Assembly: GCF_029945705.1 (NCBI RefSeq)
Contig: NZ_JAQSDC010000039.1
Coordinates: forward strand, 1 to 64,000
Length of the DNA: 64,000 bases
DNA from: Methylotenera sp.
GTDB lineage: Bacteria; Pseudomonadota; Gammaproteobacteria; Burkholderiales; Methylophilaceae
Direction of reading: 5' to 3'
In this document: positions 1 to 10,201 of the stretch, piece by piece
How the letters are laid out: each line of letters opens with the position of its first letter
Numbering within the stretch: position 1 is the first letter of the stretch
Made by a program: the position numbers and the translations under genes
Notes under the pieces: generated by a model
The model's database searches: none
The model's input: the letters and a program-made list of their open reading frames with translations, nothing else
What the model was told of the DNA's origin: nothing

Positions 1-88
1 AATAAAACAATGGGTTAAGAAACATATGGGCTAGTTATCTAGGACAGCCCCAAAAAATTTTCTAATATATTCCATCTTGGCTACTGGC

Positions 89-1219
89 TTACTCGCCCAG
101 TGAAATGCCAATACCTAAGATAGTTTGGTCGTGGTTGTAATCCAGTAAGCTTGCACCGTAGCCAGTTGAAGCCATCAGATGTAGTTTTAAATAGGGGTTA
201 TTGAATACTTGTCTTTGCAAGTCTAATTGCGCATAACCTTTATTATCGCTGCGTAGATTATTCCTAAGCGTCAACGTTGCCGCATTTTTGCGAACTTCAT
301 CTTCCCACCTGATAGACATATCACCATAACCTAGATACTTCTCAATATCAGGATTGTCATCATTGCTCTCAGAGATTCGCCACCAAGGTCGTACCATAAG
401 TGAAACACGATCAGTCAACTCCCAACCGCCCTCTAGATAGACACGATTCCAACTTCTAGAGGTAGGATTAGAGCGTCCATTGGATTGATGCACTAGACCT
501 AGATTCAGCATTCTTGGAATATAGTGTTTTTTATCTCCGTTTACCTCGTTGTCTATTCCCAAAGATAACATTATTTCAGGTTCATAATTATTCTCCCGCA
601 ACGGTCTTGATGCCTTTGAATCAAACACTTGCCAATTTGATTGCTGCGTATAAGCCGCCCATATTCTTGAGCTGGTGACATAAGGTAAGTCACGAATAAG
701 GGGGATGTTGCTCATCATTTCAGTTTTCAAGCTAATCTGAAAACTTAAGTCTTTGTCATCTAAATTTCTGTCCACACTATTCAACTGAGTCGGTGTTTGA
801 GGCACATCATTCGTGTTGTTAGTTTTGGTAATTAATAAGTAATTAGATTTATAGGTTTCAAAATCACTTACATTCCAGTCACCTTGTGATGTTAGCCGCC
901 ATTTTCTTTCCAAATAACTTAACTTAGGACTAGATTTCTCAATGGCGATAGATGGGCTGCTGGCAGGGGTTAATTTGATTGAGCTATCTTGCTCAGGGCT
1001 ATTGGCTTGGGTATTTGCAGCTTCTGCTAATACTTCTTGAGGTGTGTTGATACTATCAAAGCAAGATAAGCGTTTTTTTGCCTCAAAATCATTAGGGTAA
1101 AGTTTTTTACACTTGATTAAAGCTTGCTCTACTGTCACAACTTCTTGCGCAAATACAAGGGTAGGCATCCATAAAACTAACAACAACGCTCGCATAGTTT
1201 TATTTTTAACATTTTTCAT
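89..1219 (-). CDS. pldA: Outer-membrane phospholipase A (OMPLA)
   Basis: Hydrolyses acyl ester bonds of phospholipids in the outer membrane, a calcium-dependent activity of a 12-strand barrel in the known family. The N-terminus is a signal peptide (hydrophobic residues 9-23, likely cut after VFA at 22-24). The motif HQSNGRS at 244-250 followed by SWNR at 256-259 supplies the family triad: H244, S246 and N258. The C-terminal strand YNHDQTILGIGISL (361-374) is typical of OMPLA. Residues 60-100 form a Ser/Pro/Gln-rich linker that makes the protein longer than the E. coli enzyme. A second ATG eight codons in (MRALLL) is an equally possible start. No ribosome site is strong at either. Confidence 0.9.
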   Translation of the reverse strand: MKNVKNKTMRALLLVLWMPTLVFAQEVVTVEQALIKCKKLYPNDFEAKKRLSCFDSINTPQEVLAEAANTQANSPEQDSSIKLTPASSPSIAIEKSSPKLSYLERKWRLTSQGDWNVSDFETYKSNYLLITKTNNTNDVPQTPTQLNSVDRNLDDKDLSFQISLKTEMMSNIPLIRDLPYVTSSRIWAAYTQQSNWQVFDSKASRPLRENNYEPEIMLSLGIDNEVNGDKKHYIPRMLNLGLVHQSNGRSNPTSRSWNRVYLEGGWELTDRVSLMVRPWWRISESNDDNPDIEKYLGYGDMSIRWEDEVRKNAATLTLRNNLRSDNKGYAQLDLQRQVFNNPYLKLHLMASTGYGASLLDYNHDQTILGIGISLGE

Positions 1220-1367
1220 CTAAGTGATCCGTATGATTAATAAGTTGTTGCATTATTTATTATTGAATAGCTAAGAGAATAAAAAACTCCGTTAATACTT
1301 TGATTAATACAGCACTACAAAACTGCGTTTTGCGTATGCCTTGGATCTTACAAGCAAAACCAGCTCT

Positions 1368-1709
1368 TTAGGCTTTTTTAACAAATTCGGACTTCAATTT
1401 CATCGCACCGATTCCGTCAATTTTACAATCAATATCATGGTCGCCATCTACAAGACGGATATTTTTGACTTTGGTGCCCACTTTAACTACCAATGATGAA
1501 CCTTTTACTTTCAGGTCTTTAATCACGGTGATGGTATCGCCATCTTGCAGCACATTACCGTTAGAATCACGCACGACTTTTGACTCCTCTGCACCATCTA
1601 CTGCTGCACTTTTTGGCCACTCGTGCGCACATTCTGGGCAAACGTAATTATCGCCATCTTCATAGGTGTATTCTGAATTACATTTTGGGCATGCTGGTAA
1701 AGCGCTCAT
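1368..1709 (-). CDS. yjdM: YjdM/PhnA-type zinc-ribbon protein
   Basis: Small cytosolic protein of the YjdM (formerly PhnA) family. The N-terminal zinc ribbon is plain: C7-x2-C10 and C24-x2-C27. The C-terminal part (about 45-113) is the SH3-like beta domain with the typical string [21 protein letters not shown]. At 113 residues it is full length. The family was named after alkylphosphonate operons, but no phn genes are near and its biochemical role is unsettled. It is followed after a short gap by an aldo/keto reductase gene on the same strand that lies upstream in transcription, so the two may be cotranscribed. Confidence 0.88.
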   Translation of the reverse strand: MSALPACPKCNSEYTYEDGDNYVCPECAHEWPKSAAVDGAEESKVVRDSNGNVLQDGDTITVIKDLKVKGSSLVVKVGTKVKNIRLVDGDHDIDCKIDGIGAMKLKSEFVKKA

Positions 1710-1763
1710 AATTACTTTCTTCTATTCAAACATTTTAAAAATCTAATTTAGCTTGCTGCAAAT

Positions 1764-2822
1764 TTAAGGTGCTGGATTTGTCATCGCTAAATGCAGTTTA
1801 TCAATTTCTTGCAATACTTCTGGCGACAGTGTCGTGTCCCAAGCACCTATATTTTCTTGCAACTGCGCCATGCTGGTCGCACCAATAATGGTACTGGTCA
1901 CACTCCAACGGTGCATAACAAAACTTAAAGCTAATTGCGTCGGTGTTAATCCGTTATCACTTGCCAATTTTGCATAAGCAGCACTAGCGGCAACAACATT
2001 TGGTTTACTGTAACGTTGCGCATAGCCCAAAAACATAGTGACTCTACCTTTAGCTTGTGGGTCATCAATGTATTTACCTGTTAGATGCCCAAAAGCCAGC
2101 GGGGAATATGCTAGCAAACTAACATTTTCACGATACAAAATTTCGCTTATGCCAAAGTCAATCGTGCGATTCATTAAGTGATAGCTATTCTGCAAGGTAG
2201 CGACGCGTGGCAAGCTGTATTCTTTGCTGATGCGCAGAAACTCCATGATGCCCCACGGCTGTTCATTGGAAAGCCCAATGGCGCGTATTTTCCCTTCAGC
2301 AATTAACTCTGCTAGCATTTCTAATTGCGTATGGATGCTCACCCAGTCTTTTTGATTGCTTTGCGCATCAAGCTCTAATGTAGGGTCAAACTGATATTGT
2401 CCGAATAATGGCACATTGCGCTCTGGCCAATGCAATTGGTAAAGGTCAATATAATCAGTCTGCAAGCGCTTTAATGAATCGTGAACAGCACTGCGAATAT
2501 TCGCTTTGGTGAGAGATTCATCGCCATTGCGTATCCAGCTTAGCCCACGGTTACGCCCTGCGACTTTGCTACCTAAAATAATTTTATCGCGCGCTTGGTT
2601 TTTAAGCCAATGACCAATCATTGTTTCTGTGCGCGTAAAGGTTTCTGCTTTGGGTGGCACTGGATACATTTCAGCCGTATCTATAAAATTTATGCCCTGT
2701 GCTAAAGCATAATCCAGTTGCTCGTGTGCCTCTGCTTGTGTGTTTTGGTCACCATAAGTCATGGTACCTAAACAGACTGAAGAGACTTTTAGATCCGAAT
2801 TTCCTAATTGACGATATTGCAT
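1764..2822 (-). CDS. NADP(H)-dependent aldo/keto reductase, Tas-like
   Basis: Cytosolic TIM-barrel oxidoreductase that reduces aldehydes or ketones with NADPH. The catalytic tetrad of the superfamily is visible: D48 and Y53 (DTAEMY), K86 (LGSKVAG) and H131 (YQLHWPER). The C-terminal cofactor loop TSTIIGATSMAQLQENI is present. Length (352) and the long insertion around residues 130-160 match E. coli Tas, a member of unclear physiological substrate. Starts at the ATG of MQYRQLG. The gene lies 11 bases downstream of the unknown 186-residue gene on the same strand, so they are probably one transcript. Confidence 0.88.
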   Translation of the reverse strand: MQYRQLGNSDLKVSSVCLGTMTYGDQNTQAEAHEQLDYALAQGINFIDTAEMYPVPPKAETFTRTETMIGHWLKNQARDKIILGSKVAGRNRGLSWIRNGDESLTKANIRSAVHDSLKRLQTDYIDLYQLHWPERNVPLFGQYQFDPTLELDAQSNQKDWVSIHTQLEMLAELIAEGKIRAIGLSNEQPWGIMEFLRISKEYSLPRVATLQNSYHLMNRTIDFGISEILYRENVSLLAYSPLAFGHLTGKYIDDPQAKGRVTMFLGYAQRYSKPNVVAASAAYAKLASDNGLTPTQLALSFVMHRWSVTSTIIGATSMAQLQENIGAWDTTLSPEVLQEIDKLHLAMTNPAP

Positions 2823-2833
2823 GATTAATACGC

Positions 2834-3394
2834 CTAATGTAACGTTTGGTGTGATGAAATAACGCTTACTTCTCTATTATCAACCGTCATCAATAAATCC
2901 CAACCCGCCTCGCGAGTGGCTAACTGCATCATATTGGTAACCGCATGTACAAGTTGAGGAGTAAGTGCGATTTTAACGGATTGTCCGTTTGTGCATTGCA
3001 GCTCTAGTTGTGGAGGCAGGTTAACTATGCCAACAATCAGGCATTGAGCAGCTAACATGGGGACTTCGGAGCGAGATTCACGATCAACAAGATACTCAGA
3101 TTTAAAGTCTAGATTCTCGATTTCTTTCAGCTCAGTGGCTTCGCGTGAAAAGCTGTCGATCGCCTCTTTCTTAGCATCAGGTGTTGCGATGGCAGGGAGT
3201 GCAAATTGCGGTGCAGTTGGCATTGTGCTATTCTCCACGCCATGCAGCAAATTCCACATCACCTTACACACACGGCGCGTAATCCAAACGGCCACCTCGG
3301 TTTTATCAGCAAGACCGACTTTCAGTAACAGTCTATCTTCTTGCTCATTAAAACTTAAGTTAATTTGTTCAATCGCGGATTCGTTTTGTGACAT
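2834..3394 (-). CDS. Conserved hypothetical protein, 186 aa
   Basis: I do not recognise a family with an assigned function. The protein is soluble, without signal peptide or membrane segment. It starts MSQNESAIEQINLSFNEQED and has two beta-rich halves, one at 10-60 containing TRRVCKVMWNLLHG and one at 105-186, separated by a polar Pro/Ala-rich region (57-100). It lies immediately upstream of the aldo/keto reductase and divergently from groES, about 280 bases away. The overlapping plus-strand reading frame at 3057-3407 is poorer in composition and lacks a ribosome site. Confidence 0.6.
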   Translation of the reverse strand: MSQNESAIEQINLSFNEQEDRLLLKVGLADKTEVAVWITRRVCKVMWNLLHGVENSTMPTAPQFALPAIATPDAKKEAIDSFSREATELKEIENLDFKSEYLVDRESRSEVPMLAAQCLIVGIVNLPPQLELQCTNGQSVKIALTPQLVHAVTNMMQLATREAGWDLLMTVDNREVSVISSHQTLH

Positions 3395-3462
3395 TGGCCT
3401 GCTTTAAATATTAAGTACAAGTCACAGCATAAGGTTTTTATCGCAATTTTTCTATATTTAAT

Positions 3463-3489
3463 CTTGAAATATTGTAATCCAACCCAATA
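3463..3489 (+). promoter_or_regulatory. Putative sigma-32 (RpoH) promoter of groESL
   Basis: CTTGAA at 3463-3468 (-35) and CCCAATA at 3483-3489 (-10) are separated by 14 bases, a good fit to the heat-shock sigma-32 consensus CTTGAAA-N13-15-CCCCATNT. It lies directly upstream of the CIRCE element. Confidence 0.7.
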
Positions 3490-3502
3490 AACAACACACC
3501 AT

Positions 3503-3529
3503 CTAGCACTCTCATTGTTTGAGTGCTAA
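3503..3529 (+). promoter_or_regulatory. CIRCE operator (HrcA binding site)
   Basis: CTAGCACTC-N9-GAGTGCTAA is the CIRCE inverted repeat (consensus TTAGCACTC-N9-GAGTGCTAA) with one mismatch in the first base. It sits just downstream of the sigma-32 -10 box, so HrcA bound here would block groESL initiation. Confidence 0.93.
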
Positions 3530-3674
3530 AATCGCAATCGCTTTGCATGGTATGCAAGCCATGTGCAATATATTTTAGTGTGATCAACATTAGTTTAATT
3601 CACAATTTAATGCGTTATTTTTAATAAATTAATTGTGATGTTTATTTTTAGTTATTTAATTTTTGGAGAACCTT

Positions 3675-3965
3675 ATGAAAATTCGTCCTTTACACGATCG
3701 CGTCATTGTTAAACGCTCAGAAGAAGAACGTACAACCGCTTCTGGCATTGTGATTCCTGATAGTGCTACAGAAAAACCTGATCAAGGTATTGTGCAAGCC
3801 ATTGGTTCTGGCAAACGTGATGACAGCGGTAAAGTAATCGCTTTAGACGTTAAAGTTGGCGATAAAGTGTTATTCGGCAAATACGCTGGCCAAACTGTAA
3901 AAGTTGATGGCGAAGAGTTATTGGTGATGCGTGAAGAAGACATTATGGCGATTGTTGAGGCTTAA
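3675..3965 (+). CDS. groES: Co-chaperonin GroES
   Basis: Ten-kilodalton lid of the GroEL folding chamber, acting as a heptamer in the cytosol. At 96 residues it is standard size and starts [14 protein letters not shown]. The GroEL-binding mobile loop is at about 15-34 ([15 protein letters not shown]). The frame is open four codons further upstream to a TTG, but the ATG at 3675 has GGAGA at 3665-3669 at correct spacing and yields the canonical N-terminus. First gene of groESL, under a sigma-32 promoter and CIRCE. A REP-like double hairpin separates it from groEL. Confidence 0.98.
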   Translation: MKIRPLHDRVIVKRSEEERTTASGIVIPDSATEKPDQGIVQAIGSGKRDDSGKVIALDVKVGDKVLFGKYAGQTVKVDGEELLVMREEDIMAIVEA

Positions 3966-3970
3966 GTTTT

Positions 3971-4052
3971 TGTAGGTTGGGTTAGGCCATGGGCTGTAAC
4001 CCGACAAACTCTCAATCGTTGGGTTACGCGCTTTGCGCTAACCCAACCTACA
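3971..4052. repeat. REP-like doublet between groES and groEL
   Basis: A perfect 15-bp inverted pair, TGTAGGTTGGGTTAG (3971-3985) and CTAACCCAACCTACA (4038-4052), flanks two smaller hairpins, GGGTTA/TAACCC at 3979-4002 and 4021-4044. The two units are head to head, as in REP/BIME elements mobilised by RAYT transposases. It fills nearly all of the groES-groEL gap and must be transcribed within groESL mRNA. No second copy was seen in the window. Confidence 0.75.
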
Positions 4053-4061
4053 ATTAAATAG

Positions 4062-5723
<1,662 letters not shown>

Positions 5724-5780
5724 GCATTTTTTGGTTTTGCATCAACTTGCCGAGTTTAGTTGATGCAATAACAAAATGTA

Positions 5781-5808
5781 AAAAAGCCTCACGATCGTGA
5801 GGCTTTTT
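5781..5808. terminator. Rho-independent terminator after groEL (bidirectional)
   Basis: AAAAAGCCTCACGATCGTGAGGCTTTTT is a 28-base perfect palindrome ending in a T run. It can terminate groESL on the plus strand and the GGDEF/EAL gene on the minus strand. Confidence 0.93.
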
Positions 5809-5888
5809 GCTTTATTGCGCAAAAAATACGGTCTTAAAAATAAATTTAAATGTTGCTAGCTATTAATCAAAATTAGCCTAAGTTAGGC

Positions 5889-8800
5889 TTAGTCTGCATC
5901 AACCAAGCTTGTACTTTTCAACAATCTCTCAATATCTATCTTTTGTAAGGCTTTTCTATAAGCATCAAAATCCTCTATAGAGAGTGGGCGACTAAATAAA
6001 TAACCCTGATACTCATAACAACCAATCCCTTCTAAAAACTCTCGCTGCCCTTCAATCTCTACCCCCTCGGCAATGACTGAAAGCCCTAAACTACTTGCAA
6101 GCGCTACAATAGTGCGGGCAATCACTGCATCATTTTGATCGCTCAATACATCTTGCACAAAAGATTTATCAATTTTCAATTGGTAGAGCGGCAACTGTTT
6201 TAAATAACTTAATGATGAAAATCCTGTACCAAAATCATCTAGTGAGAATCTAATGCCTGCAGCTTGCAGCAAGGTCATTTTAGAAATCACGTCGTCCATG
6301 TCATCCACCAGCATACTTTCCGTAAGCTCTAGTTTTAATCTCTGCGGATTTACGTTTGTAACACTTAGTACGTCTAACACTTGTGCCACAAAGTCTGGTT
6401 GATGAAATTGCCTTGCGCTCACATTGATTGATAGATTCAAGTGTTCGGTTTCTGCAGACCCAGCCCAAGTCACGAGTTGTTTGCAGCCTGTTTCTAGCAC
6501 CCACTTTCCTAAAGGTAAGATGAGACCCATTTCTTCAGCCAGTGGGATAAACTCTAGCGGAGAAATCATACCTTGTTGTGGATGATTCCAGCGAACCAAG
6601 GCTTCTGCGCCAGTCAGCACACCTGTTCGATTTACCTGTGGTTGGTAATGCAATACAAATTGATTATTACCTATGCCATGGCGTAGCGCATCAACCAATA
6701 TAGCCTTGGTATCAGCGTTTGCCTGTATTTCTGGGTCAAAAAATCGCAAACAATTTCTACCTGCAGATTTTGCTTGGTACATGGCGATATCCGCCCGTTT
6801 CAAAGCTTCATCAACCGTATCACTCTTACCTACAAAAATGGTAGCTCCAAGGCTTGGTGTGCTGTAATAGCCATGTGGCACTATCTCGTAAGGTTGATTA
6901 AGTGCCTGAATTATCTTAGCACCAACAGTTTCCACCAGTTTTTTGGCTTCATAAGAATCCGTATCAAGATTGTCAAGCATCACGACAAATTCGTCACCAC
7001 CGAACCTGGCCACCGTATCACAATCTCTTAAACAAGCTTGAAGTCGCGTAGCAACTTGCTTTAACAATGCATCGCCCATATCATGACCTAGCGTATCATT
7101 TAAGGTTTTAAAGTTATCTAAATCTATAAATACTAATGCACCATAGCATAGGCTCCTTGCACTAGTGAGCAAGGCCCTATCTAGTCGATCAAGTAATAAC
7201 CTCCGATTAGGCAGCTGCGTTAACACGTCATAAAAAGCCAATTTTTTAATAGCATCGTCCGCTAACTTTTGCTGGGTAATATCTTGAAATACCCCAACTA
7301 ATCTCGTAATTTTGGCATTTTCATACTCAACATTGCCTTGCGCCCTCACCCATTTATGATTATTTTTTGCGGTAATGATTTCCAGCTCTAAATCCCAAGA
7401 CACGCCATTTTCAATCGCACTATTCACCGCTGAGCTAATAATTGGTTTGGATTCTGGTGTATAAAATTCAATAGCCTTATTCATTTCTGGCACATAATCA
7501 TCATCTACCTCATGAATGCGCTTGATACCTTCAGACCAGTAGATACTACTGGTCGCTAGATTAAACTCCCATCCACCCACTTTTGCCATATTATTGGTTC
7601 TTCGTAAGAGTTCGGCGTTTGAGTTAACGATTAACTCCGTTGCCTTACGTTTTGAAATATCCATATGCGTTCCGAGCACTCTTATTGGAGTACCATCAGC
7701 ACTACGCTCCATCACTCGCCCGTGATCGTAAACCCAAATCCAACTACCATCTTTGTGCAGCATTCTAAACTCCAATGAAAAGTCTGAAGTTTCACCGTTA
7801 AAATGCGCTTGCAAGGCAGCTAATACTTCAGCTTTGTCATCAGGATGCAGTAAACCCTCAAATGCATCCAATGTCTGTTCAATTTCAGATAATTCATACC
7901 CTAACATTTCGGCCCAACGAGCGTTATAAAAGGTCTGACCTGTTGGTACGTCTAGATCCCACAAACCTAGACTAGCGCTTTGAAGCGCTAAATCTAATCG
8001 TTCGTTACCCTTAGCAATTTGTATAGAAAGATTATTACGACGGATAAGGTTTACTACTAGGCGTGAAAATAGATGTACGAAATCGATCACAGTGACATCA
8101 AAACTATTGAACTGCGCTTGTTTAGAAAGTAATATCAAACCATACCGATTGCCATCTAACAAAAGCGGTAGACCAATAAAGGATTCAAAGCCCATCAATG
8201 CATAGCATCGATGATTAGAATATCGAGAGTTTTTCATCTGTTCAACAAACAGAATGCCGTCTGCTTGAAATAACAGTGAGCTATAAGTATCTTCGAAAGG
8301 GTATTCTAGGCCATCATAGATGGTATCTGGTGGTGAAACCTGTACATCAATGAAACAACTCTCACCCTGAATTTTGCTTAATATTCCATACTCCATCCCT
8401 AAATACTTGCAAGCAACAGCAAGTGCCTCTCTTAATTGCTTTTCGTATTCGACTTGTATTGTTTGAGATGAAATATCATTAAGCGCCTGCATTGCCTCAC
8501 GCTGACGTCGTAATTTTGACTCAATGCTTTTACGTTCAGTAATGTCGTGCGCAATACCTAGCGTACCTATCAGACTGCCTGCATTATCTTTAATGCCCGT
8601 TTTAGTGACCTCAAACAAGCCATAGTAACCATCATTAAAAGTTAACCACTCTTCAGTAATCAATGGGAAATCTTGATTTGCCGCTTTTCTATCGTGCAAC
8701 CTAAAAAAATCTGCCGATTCTTTATCAAAAAAATCATAATCTGTTTTGCCAATAACATTGGGCTTGTCGCTACCTAAGAAGCGCTCAAAAGATCGATTAC

Positions 8801-9836
8801 ATCTTAAAAACACACCGTCCATATTTTTCATCCATACTAAATCAGGAATTGCCTCCAGAGAGGCTTCTAGCTGACTTGTAGCGGTAAATATTGCATACTC
8901 TTGACTTTTACGCTCACTAATATCACTAGCGATACCAATATATCCAATAATATTATTTTGCTCATCTCGCATAGCAGAAACTGCCAGCCTGACAGACACT
9001 TTATCACCACGCTTATTGACATAAGTCCATTCATTGATATCTACCACTCCATTTCGAGCTTTATGAACAAACACCTCAAAACCTGGTGTTATCGTTTCAT
9101 TAAACTCAACACTCAATTCAATCGCTTTAGCGACTATCTCATCGGCATCGTGAAAAATGGCTGGTGTGTAAAGACCCACTAACTCCTCTTGCTTATAACC
9201 TAGCAAGCGCTCTGCCGCTTGGTTAAACGTAAGAATAACGCCATCAGGCGTAGTTGAAATAATGCTATCTGCCGCAGAAGCCAATAACACACTCTTAAAA
9301 ATAGCTTTTTGGTTTACCTCTTCAGAAAGCTGTAGTATTTTTTTTGAAGCTATTCTAGATTCAAGTAAACGCATGACTTGTCGCGCAAGTACGGCTAAAG
9401 TATCGCGCTGCTTTGAAGACAAGGTATGTGGGGTACTATCAATGACACAAAGAGTGCCTAGCGCCAAACCATCACTAGTGATAATGGGCATCCCTGCATA
9501 GAAACGAATATCTGGGGCACCACTGACTAAAGGGTTATCTGCAAACCGGCTATCATCAAGCGCATTTGAAACTTCAAATAAGGTATTTCCATGAATAGCG
9601 TGTCCACAAAATGAAATGTCTCGTGGGGTTTCAGTAGCATCTAAGCCAACACGGCTTTTAAACCACTGCCTATCCCCATCAACAAGAGAAATTAGAGCGA
9701 TTGGCACCTCACATATTTGGGATGCGAGCAACGTAATATCATCGAACTCTTGCTCGCTAACTGTGTCCAGTACTTCATAACGTGCCAATGCTGTAAGTCG
9801 CGCTGACTCATTCACAGAATTTTCTGGTTTTAGCAA
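5889..9836 (-). CDS. GAF-PAS-PAS-GAF-PAS-PAS-GGDEF-EAL signalling protein
   Basis: Large cytosolic c-di-GMP enzyme with no membrane segment. Domains in order, approximately: GAF (20-165, with SFCGHAI), PAS/PAC (177-310), PAS/PAC (322-440), GAF (445-610), PAS/PAC (610-735), PAS/PAC (740-865), GGDEF (875-1045) and EAL (1055-1300). The cyclase signature RFGGDEF is at about 944-950. The phosphodiesterase domain keeps EALVRW and the loop DFGTGFSS near 1200, so both activities may be intact. Six sensory modules suggest integration of redox, light or small-molecule cues, but no ligand can be named. Monocistronic; divergent from the small-RNA/uvrD region. Confidence 0.95.
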   Translation of the reverse strand: MLKPENSVNESARLTALARYEVLDTVSEQEFDDITLLASQICEVPIALISLVDGDRQWFKSRVGLDATETPRDISFCGHAIHGNTLFEVSNALDDSRFADNPLVSGAPDIRFYAGMPIITSDGLALGTLCVIDSTPHTLSSKQRDTLAVLARQVMRLLESRIASKKILQLSEEVNQKAIFKSVLLASAADSIISTTPDGVILTFNQAAERLLGYKQEELVGLYTPAIFHDADEIVAKAIELSVEFNETITPGFEVFVHKARNGVVDINEWTYVNKRGDKVSVRLAVSAMRDEQNNIIGYIGIASDISERKSQEYAIFTATSQLEASLEAIPDLVWMKNMDGVFLRCNRSFERFLGSDKPNVIGKTDYDFFDKESADFFRLHDRKAANQDFPLITEEWLTFNDGYYGLFEVTKTGIKDNAGSLIGTLGIAHDITERKSIESKLRRQREAMQALNDISSQTIQVEYEKQLREALAVACKYLGMEYGILSKIQGESCFIDVQVSPPDTIYDGLEYPFEDTYSSLLFQADGILFVEQMKNSRYSNHRCYALMGFESFIGLPLLLDGNRYGLILLSKQAQFNSFDVTVIDFVHLFSRLVVNLIRRNNLSIQIAKGNERLDLALQSASLGLWDLDVPTGQTFYNARWAEMLGYELSEIEQTLDAFEGLLHPDDKAEVLAALQAHFNGETSDFSLEFRMLHKDGSWIWVYDHGRVMERSADGTPIRVLGTHMDISKRKATELIVNSNAELLRRTNNMAKVGGWEFNLATSSIYWSEGIKRIHEVDDDYVPEMNKAIEFYTPESKPIISSAVNSAIENGVSWDLELEIITAKNNHKWVRAQGNVEYENAKITRLVGVFQDITQQKLADDAIKKLAFYDVLTQLPNRRLLLDRLDRALLTSARSLCYGALVFIDLDNFKTLNDTLGHDMGDALLKQVATRLQACLRDCDTVARFGGDEFVVMLDNLDTDSYEAKKLVETVGAKIIQALNQPYEIVPHGYYSTPSLGATIFVGKSDTVDEALKRADIAMYQAKSAGRNCLRFFDPEIQANADTKAILVDALRHGIGNNQFVLHYQPQVNRTGVLTGAEALVRWNHPQQGMISPLEFIPLAEEMGLILPLGKWVLETGCKQLVTWAGSAETEHLNLSINVSARQFHQPDFVAQVLDVLSVTNVNPQRLKLELTESMLVDDMDDVISKMTLLQAAGIRFSLDDFGTGFSSLSYLKQLPLYQLKIDKSFVQDVLSDQNDAVIARTIVALASSLGLSVIAEGVEIEGQREFLEGIGCYEYQGYLFSRPLSIEDFDAYRKALQKIDIERLLKSTSLVDAD

Positions 9837-9970
9837 AGCAAACCCCTTTTATAATTTACCCATCGTAAACTAATATAATATCCAAAGCCCAATCAAACAA
9901 AGGGCTAATTAACTTTAGTTTTATTGGCTTATTTGTAGAATGAGTTTTGAGAAAATATCTAAAAGGCAGC

Positions 9971-10008
9971 AAAAAAAAGCCCCGACTCAAAGGGGTTAGA
10001 GTCGGGGC
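9971..10008 (-). terminator. Strong intrinsic terminator, minus strand
   Basis: GCCCCGACTC (9979-9988) and GAGTCGGGGC (9999-10008) form a perfect 10-bp stem around a 10-base loop. On the minus strand it is followed by eight T (9971-9978). It lies outside any protein gene, so it implies a non-coding transcript. GGGCAAAATGCCC at 10006-10018 could form a competing small hairpin. Confidence 0.92.
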
Positions 10009-10083
10009 AAAATGCCCTATTAGCTAAGGCTTCCGCTCAGGGAGGAAAGAAGCGGAAAGGTGACTAAAAACTAATTCAGCCAT
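9971..10083 (-). ncRNA. Candidate small RNA with anti-Shine-Dalgarno loop
   Basis: Read on the minus strand, this region forms a first hairpin whose stem is TTCCGCT/AGCGGAA (plus-strand 10031-10037 and 10051-10057) with the 13-base loop UCUUUCCUCCCUG. That loop is complementary to ribosome-binding sites. It is followed by an intrinsic terminator with a 10-bp GC-rich stem, loop UAACCCCUUU, and eight U. The layout resembles the Rfam family of betaproteobacterial toxic small RNAs, as I recall it. The 5' end is uncertain because I found no clear promoter; 10083 is only a guess. The assignment rests on structure alone. Confidence 0.6.
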
Positions 10084-10201
10084 CATGTAAGTTCAGACAG
10101 AGCGTATTTGGCTTTAGTTCTCGATTTTTTGTAACTTTTTGTATCGATTTGTAAGCAGATTACTTCCTAAATTTTAACTCATCCCATGCGATAATATCAC
10201 C

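Larger units (their letters stand above)
9837..10201. other. 365-base gap before uvrD
   Basis: Contains the candidate minus-strand small RNA and its terminator (9971-10083) and, nearer 10202, an AT-rich stretch likely to hold the uvrD promoter. No credible protein gene is present on either strand. Confidence 0.6.

Noticed and set aside
1-88. GGGCT/AGCCC hairpin as terminator after pldA
   Set aside because: The stem is five to six bases with a 13-base loop and no T run on the correct side.
3057-3407. Plus-strand 116-codon frame opposite the 186-residue gene
   Set aside because: No ribosome site and no family features; the minus-strand frame has better composition and a neat fit to its neighbour.
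10060-10074. Short plus-strand GTG frame after GGGAGGAAAG, possible leader peptide before uvrD
   Set aside because: It is only four codons long and the purine-rich stretch is better explained as the loop of the minus-strand hairpin.
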